Both the position numbers and the translations under genes were made by a program. The notes under the pieces were generated by a model. That model worked only from the letters and a program-made list of their open reading frames with translations, searched no databases and was not told where the DNA came from. Of a DNA stretch of 64,000 nt, positions 57,981 to 64,000 are shown one piece after another (within the stretch, counting starts at the first letter, position 1; the number at the start of each line of letters is the position of its first letter). Origin of the DNA: Lycium barbarum. Its lineage: Eukaryota > Streptophyta > Magnoliopsida > Solanales > Solanaceae. The DNA lies in NCBI RefSeq assembly GCF_019175385.1, contig NC_083343.1, forward strand, positions 50,862,457-50,926,456. The letters run 5' to 3'.

Positions 57981-58428
57981 GATGTAAATCCGGCCAGTTG
58001 GGTGCAGTTTTTGCTCCAGTGAGTCAGGCGATGTAAATTCGGTCAATTGGTTGCAGTCTTCGCTACTAAGGTCAAACGATGTAAAACCGGCTAGTTGGGT
58101 GTATTTTTCGCTCCAATGAATCAGGCGATGTAAATCCGGTCAATTGGTTACAGTCTTCGCTACAAAGGTCAAGCGATGTAAATCCGGCCAGTTGGGTGCA
58201 ATTTTCGCTCCAGTGGGTCAGGCGATGTAAATCCAGTCAATTGGTTGCAGTTTTGGCTAAAAAGGTTAAGTGATGTAAATCTGGCTAATTAGTTGCATTT
58301 TTCGCCCCAGTATATCAAAGTGGTCTATATCCGGTCAAACGGCCGCAACATTCGCTCCAAAGATCAAAACGATGTAAATCCGGCCAGACGGCTGCAGTAT
58401 TCATCTCAAGGTCAATCACAATGTTTGC
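57981..58428 (+). repeat. 48-49-bp tandem array in a Tat/Ogre-type 3' region
   Basis: Nine monomers, each starting GATGTAAATCCGG or a variant. The first six alternate between two types (one with CAGTTGGGTGCA and CTCCAGTGA-TCAGGC, one with CAATTGGTTGCAGTCTTC and AAGGTCAA), so the higher-order unit is ~97 bp. The last three are more diverged. Confidence 0.9.
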
Positions 58429-59097
58429 CTAGAAGATGGAAGCAGATTGGCAGTCACCAACCAAAGAAGCAGGTTGATTCAATCAGATCTAGAAATATGC
58501 GGATCAAATGTGGAACTTTTTCTTATGCAGCCGGTCGAGATAGGGTGCCCATGAGAGTCAAGCTCTCCGGCTAGGACTTGGAAGATCACTCCGCCCTATG
58601 CTCAGCCACACAAAGTGTTTATTTGCTTATTTTCTTTATTCGCTTTCTTTAAAGTTTCCCGCAACTGGTCGGGTACCCACCAGCACACGCACAAAGACAT
58701 TCCCGCATAAGGGATACCCTTTTCCTCCTATCGAGTAGAACTACAAGTGACTTGATTCCCAAGACCAGTGATATATGGCCGGACTCAATACTAGAGAGTC
58801 AGTCACACTCTAACCGTTCACTCCGGACTTCACAGTTTTGATAACTGGGAAATCCGAAACTTGCTTAAATTTGTATTTAGAAGTTTAAATTGAGTCGAAC
58901 TACAAGTGGCCTGAATTCTCATGTAGCCTGAGATATGTAGGAAACCCAGAAACTAGGGACCGACTGCATATTTTAAAATTCGCATAAAAATGAGAGGTAG
59001 TATGGGTTGGGTCAGTCGAAAATTAGGGTTAGTCAAATTTCGTTGCTCAGGGATGGCCTTGCCATCCCCGAACACCGAAGAGCCAGCTGTTGACACC
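58429..59097 (+). mobile_element. 3' non-coding region of a probable Tat/Ogre-type element
   Basis: Includes GTCGAACTACAAGTGGCCTG and CCTGAGATATGTAGGAAACCC, which I associate from memory with the region before the 3' LTR in Tat/Ogre-type elements. No coding frame is recognised. Just before the LTR, 59050-59068 is a perfect 8-bp hairpin (GGGATGGC, CTT, GCCATCCC). I see no clear polypurine tract at the LTR boundary. Confidence 0.6.
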
Positions 59098-60153
59098 TAA
59101 TTTTTGACCTCCCATAATTTATTTTAATTATCTAGAGTCCTTAGATGTTAAACCGAGTGAAATATGTACTATTTCTGCAAGTCAAAATGATTTTATAAAT
59201 TATTTAGATAATATTTTGCCATTTTATTTGGCAAAATGATCTCTGGAATATTATGAATTAGTTAGAAATTAATTGGCATATTTTATAATTAAAATATGGA
59301 ACATTTGCTAAATTCAATCAAGAAGATAACTGGAAACAATTATTTGTTTAATTATTAAAATTACCAGAAAATCAATTAGCAAGCGCATTCACTCCATTTA
59401 GCTCAAAGAATCTGATTAATTAAATAAATTAACCATAATTAATTGAGTGTTAAATTGTGGTTAAAATTCATAAATTGATTGCTATATGGCTAATTGTGGC
59501 TACAATTGAAATAATCAATTGTTAGCTAATTCTGGCCTTAATTGAAATGACCAAATTCATTGGTTTAAATCAATTGAGGTCATTATTGCAAATTATCTTT
59601 AATTGGTTAATTGGGCCAAATATGACCATAATTGAAATGACCAAATCCATAGGTTAAGATCAATTAAGACCGTATTTGCAACTTAAGCCCAGTTACATAA
59701 CTAGTCGTGCTTTATTTTGGTCAATTGGCTAATTAATTGTGATTATTCATAATTACATTCCTTAATAACGACTATTAAGGACTGACCCAGCCCACCATCG
59801 CAACTAAAAGGGTAACACCTCTTTTCCTTCCTTATTTACACGTTGAAAGGGCCAAACGACCCCTTAGGGGTTTTCTTTCTCTCATAAGCAATGGAAACCC
59901 TAGCCGCCCCTTAAGTTTTCTCTCTGTTACGTTGTTTACCGGAAATGGCAATGGTTGCGGTCCCTCAAAGCGTCTTATGGACTCGGTGTGGTTCAAAATG
60001 GCAAGAGCATTTATTGCTCTGCCATATTTCAACCAATACCACCGCATATGAACCCAAACGAGGTATTATCTTCCCTTTTTGGTGCTTTTTCTACATTTCA
60101 ACCGTCATAGACTGAAGTTTCTTAATTGTTTTTGTTGTATTGCGATTTTGAAT
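59098..60153 (+). mobile_element. Tat/Ogre-type LTR, 5' part
   Basis: Starts TGTTGACACCTAATTTTTGA, a start I associate with this lineage. AT-rich, with a two-copy ~97-bp repeat (59527-59680) containing AATTGAAATGACCAAAT. Interrupted at 60154 by the family H LTR. AAACCCTAGCCGCC near 59887 resembles the start of a leader, but no frame follows. Confidence 0.65.
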
Positions 60154-60917
60154 TGTCACGACCCAATTTAGCTAAGTCGCGCGGGCACCTACCTTTCCCA
60201 CCTCGGTAGGCGAACCATCAACCCAATAATAGTAAAAACAAGAATAAATAAGTAAATAAGGGAAGAAACAAAATCATGTAAGTTTGACGAAAATGATATA
60301 GAAGTATGCAGAAGTAAGGAAAATACACCCCAGAGTCTGGTGTAACCATACAAAAGCATCTAACTAGAATCTATAAGTCTGGAATTTTCAATAATACATC
60401 TAAAGTTTGAATATGTCTCGGAATAGAAAATAAGACATAAATAAAAGAAGAACCTTCAAGGCGGCGGACGTCCTCGTGCTCACCCTGTAGACTCTAAACA
60501 GCAACTCTCGGAATGACTATCAGCCACGAGAAACAGAGGTCAATCCCACCTGAAATTCTGCATTCATAAGAGAATGCAGCAAGTGCAGGTCAGTACAAAC
60601 AACAGTACTGGTAGGTATCATATGCCGACTAAGACTAGTTGACATATATAAATACAATAAGGTAAGAGAAAACAAGCAACCCATAGAGTACGAGTCATGC
60701 TTCTAAGAAATCGACTCACATAATCAAGCCTTGATGTAACAACTAGCCCCAAGTGAAACAAATATCCAAGTATACCGAAAACCAAGTCTTATCAAGACAA
60801 CTCAACACGTATCCCATATCAAATACAGTCCAAGAATATGACCGACACAGTTTCCAAATCATAAGCAACCATGAAGCATAATCAAGTAATGCAAATCATA
60901 AGCAACCATGAAGCAAG
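60154..60917 (-). mobile_element. Family H LTR remnant
   Basis: On the minus strand it ends GGGTCGTGACA at 60154. It contains a CAGTAC and GTACTG hairpin (60591-60610). It is joined at 60917 to integrase sequence, so the U3 and the rest of pol are deleted. A 24-bp stretch is repeated at the junction (60855-60878 and 60892-60915). Confidence 0.75.
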
Positions 60918-63900
60918 GCGCACTTGAGTCCCTAACCCCTCTTGGAACGATCTCCAAAACTTGGTTGTAAACTGGGTCCCTCTATCGGAGATAATAGATA
61001 CTGGAACGCCATGGAGTTTCACTATCTATTTAAGATAAAGCTTCGCATAATCATCTGCCACATAGGTCGTCCTGACCGGTAAGAAATGAGCTGACTTTGT
61101 GAGTCTATCCACAATCGCCCATATGGAATCATACTTACGTCGAGAACGGGGTAACTCTGTAATGAAATCCATATTAATCACTTCCCACTTCCAAGTTGGG
61201 ATTTCTATAGCTTGCAATAATCCACCCGGCTTTTGGTGTTCAATCTTCACTTGTTGGCAATTAGGACATTGAGCTACAAATCCCGCTACGTCTTTCTTCA
61301 TCCCATTCCACCAATATATAGACTTAAGATCATGATACATTTTCGTCGCTCCGGGGTGAACGGAGTAACGGGAACAATGAGCTTCCCTCAATATTTGGTG
61401 ACGTAGACCTACCACATCGGGAACACATAACCTGCCTCGACATCGGAGAACTCCGTCTTCCGAAATATCAAATGATGACTCCTCCTTCTGAGAGAGTGTA
61501 TCTCTGTACTGCATTAGCATGGGATCCTCATATTGTCGTTCTTTTACTTCCGCTACTAGCGATGAAACTGCTGAATTCTGAATAGTAGTTCCGCTGCTAC
61601 CTGAGTCCACTACTCGGACTCCTAGGCTCACTAACTGTTGAACCTCACGGGCCATCTCTTTCTTTTCTGGTCGTACATCACTTAGACTTCCCATGGATCT
61701 GCGGCTAAGAGCGTCAGCCACAACGTTAGCCTTTCCGGGGTATTACAAGATATCAACATCGTAATCCTTTAGCAACTCCAACCATCGTCGTTGTCGCAAA
61801 TTCAACTCTTTCTGCTTGAAGATATACTGAAGGCTCTTATGATCTGTATAAACATTCACATGGACACCATATAAGTAATGTCGCCATATCTTTAATGCAT
61901 GGACCACTGCGGCTAATTCTAAATCGTGGGTTGGATAGTTCTGTTCATGTTTCTGTAATTGTCTAGAAGCATACGCAATCACCTTACCATTTTGCATCAA
62001 TACACAACCTAGCTCGACGCCTGAAGCATCACAATAAATAACATATCCTTCCAATCCCTCTAGAAGTGTCAAGACTGGGTCTGAAGTCAATCGGTCTTTC
62101 AACTCTTGGAAACTACGCTCGCAAGCATCTGTTCATTGAAACTTAGCTGACTTCTGAGTCAACTTGGTGAGTGGCGCAGAAATAGAAGAAAAACCCTCAA
62201 CAAATCTTCTGTAATAGCCTGCTAAGCCCAAAAAGCTACGAACCTCCGTAGGAGTCGTGGGCCTTGGCCAAGTCTTCACGGCCTCGATCTTTTGGCTATC
62301 CACTCGAATACCATCAGCTGCAACAATATGGCCCAGAAATGATACTGAGTTCAACCAAAACTCACAAATGGAAAATTTTGCATACAACTCTCGAGCTCGC
62401 AGAACTCCAAGGACTATATGCAGATGCTCCGCATGATCTGTCTCGGATATAGAATACACTAGGATATCATCGATGAATACAATCACGAATAGATCCAGAG
62501 AAGGTCTGAATACATTATTCATTAAGTCCATAAACGCTGCCGGTGCATTAGTTAACCCAAACGACATTACTCGGAACTCGAAATGGCCATATCTTGTTCT
62601 GAAAGCTGTCTTAGGGATATATTTCTCCCTAACTCTTACATGGTGATACCCGGACCTCAAATCAATCTTTGAAAACCATTTGGCACCTTGCAATTGATCA
62701 AATAAATCATCAATCCTCGGGAGGCGATATTTGTTCTTAATCGTCACTTTATTCAATTGCCGATAATCAATGCAAATTCTCAAGGAGCCATCCTTCTTCC
62801 GGACAAACAATACGGGTGCTCCCCACGGGGATGAACTAGGCCTAATGAAGCCTTTATCAAGCAAGTCCCTCAATTGCTCCTTCAACTCTTTCAATTCCGC
62901 GGGTGCCATTCTATATGGGGGAATAGATATAGGTGTGGTGCCTGGTAACACATCAATGGAAAAATCAATTTCCCGTTCGGGAGGAAGGCCTGGAAGCTCT
63001 TCCGGGAACACATCCGGAAATTCGTTCACCACTGGAACTGACTGTAGAGTCGGCGACTCAGCTTCTACATCTCGAATTCGTACTAGGTGATAAATGCACC
63101 CTTTTGTGATCATTTTCCTTGCCTTTAGATAGGAAATAAACCTACCTTTTGGTGATGCCGCATTCCCTTTCCATTCTAAGACTGGTTCTCCCGGAAACTG
63201 GAAATGAACCATTTTCATTCGGAAATCAACATTGGCATAACAAGAAGCCAACCAATCCATGCCCATAATAACGTCAAAATCTACCATTTCTAGCTCATGC
63301 AAATCAATCATGGTATGACGATCACAAATCACAATCACACAATTCCTATATACTCGGCTAGCTATTACCGATTCACTCACGGGTGTAGACACCTCAAAAG
63401 GCTTGATAGACTCCTGCTCAATTATAAATCGACCCGCAATATATGGAGTAACATATGATAATGTGGAGCCCGGATCAATCAAAGCATATACATCATGAGA
63501 GAATACCGATAATATACTTGTGACCACATCAGGAGAAGACTCAAGATCTTGGCGTCCAGCCAAAGCATAAATACGGTGCTGAGGACCGCTAGTACTGGGA
63601 CCTCTGCCCCTACCTCTACCATGGCCGACTGGCACATGTGAACCTGGCCCCGTAGGGCGAACGGATGCCGAAGATCCGGCTACCTACCCTGATGGCTGGG
63701 TCCTACCTCTACCATGCACTGAGGGGCAATCACGCATAATATGGCCCGATCGACCACATGAATAGCAAACATCTGAACCCATTCGGCATTGACCCCAATG
63801 CGACTTCCCACACTGGGAACATCGTGGTATAAGTGGCCTTGAATGGCCTGAATCACCTCTAAACTAGGACCCCAAATAACTCTGACTCGGCCCGGGATGA

Positions 63901-64000
63901 GTAGATCTATCAAGGCTCTGGCCTGAAAATCGTGGAGGTGCACTGGTCGTAGAATAGCCCGAATGTCTAGGGAACCTTTGCCTGTGTCCGGCTCTGGACT
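60918..64000 (-). pseudogene. Family H gag-pol, broken
   Basis: Read leftward from the window edge: gag end with a second-finger-like segment and CCHC knuckle CYSCGRSGHIMRDC (~63720-63770), a stop after QPSG; protease IDPGSTLSY (Asp near 63476); reverse transcriptase with FIDD near 62470; a TGG to TGA stop after KSAKFQ; RNase H YCDASG near 62035; a stop with loss of a His codon before [14 protein letters not shown]; integrase zinc finger CPNCQQ near 61260 and first Asp (MDFITELP) near 61165; a stop after LYLK; then DRGTQF and a cut at GLGTQVR before the catalytic Glu. The C-terminal integrase and any chromodomain are gone. It is the closest relative here of the element A protein but clearly a separate family. 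Confidence 0.9.

Noticed and set aside
57981..58428. CRISPR-like array
   Set aside because: The repeats are contiguous diverged monomers without unique spacers, in a plant retroelement; a minisatellite explains them.
59880..60060. Host gene start at ATGGAAACCCTAGCC
   Set aside because: The frame closes within a few codons (CCCCTTAAG) and the segment is inside the Tat-type LTR.

Overview
The window is nuclear DNA of a flowering plant, in a stretch made almost entirely of nested, duplicated and partly deleted Ty3/gypsy LTR retrotransposons. I found no host gene. Plant origin rests on chromovirus gag-pol proteins with a C-terminal chromodomain (Tekay/Del-like), primer sites for initiator-Met tRNA, 5-bp target duplications and a plant-type 5S rRNA-like insert. 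The repeat style suggests a eudicot such as a Solanaceae, but that is a weak inference. Family letters A-H are my own labels.

Layout. 1-4221: end of a family A LTR inside a deleted minus-strand family E element (integrase/chromodomain remnant plus LTR). 4222-22345: family B, a long element with no recognisable pol, carrying a 5S rRNA-like module and an unidentified leader reading frame. Its LTR (8106-21716) is split by the only intact element, A (10449-21479), which has near-identical 2926-bp LTRs, TSD CCAAG and one 1621-codon gag-pol frame. 22346-35957: a stub of family C, then family D (gag-only, TR-GAG-like) as a partial tandem of LTR and gag units, with a minus-strand solo LTR of family F inside it. 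35958-54480: a second copy of the B-C-D-F block, without A but with a fuller C element. 54481-60153: E-family and D LTR pieces, then the 3' end of a probable Tat/Ogre-type element with a 48-49-bp tandem array and its LTR. 60154-64000: minus-strand family H, a chromovirus with broken gag-pol.

History readable from the sequence. A block of about 24 kb was duplicated. Afterwards A inserted into copy 1 (copy 2 keeps the empty site at 40288-40292), and copy 1 lost about 5.1 kb between 22668 and 22679, leaving a short templated filler.

Most interesting signal. Four diverged families (A, B, C, D) carry, just after the primer-binding site, a long hairpin whose 8-9-nt loop holds a different 6-nt self-complementary sequence in each family (GTGCAC, GCCGGC, TGATCA, GCGCGC), while the stem is kept by compensatory changes. 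This matches the architecture of a retroviral dimerization initiation site. Two more shared structures are a TCAGTAC-N7-GTACTGA hairpin inside every LTR family that reaches that region, and an AACATTC...GAATGTT hairpin just before the polypurine tract. Only A could be autonomous; B, C and D would need trans-acting proteins, and shared RNA structures would fit parasitism on A- or H-like relatives.
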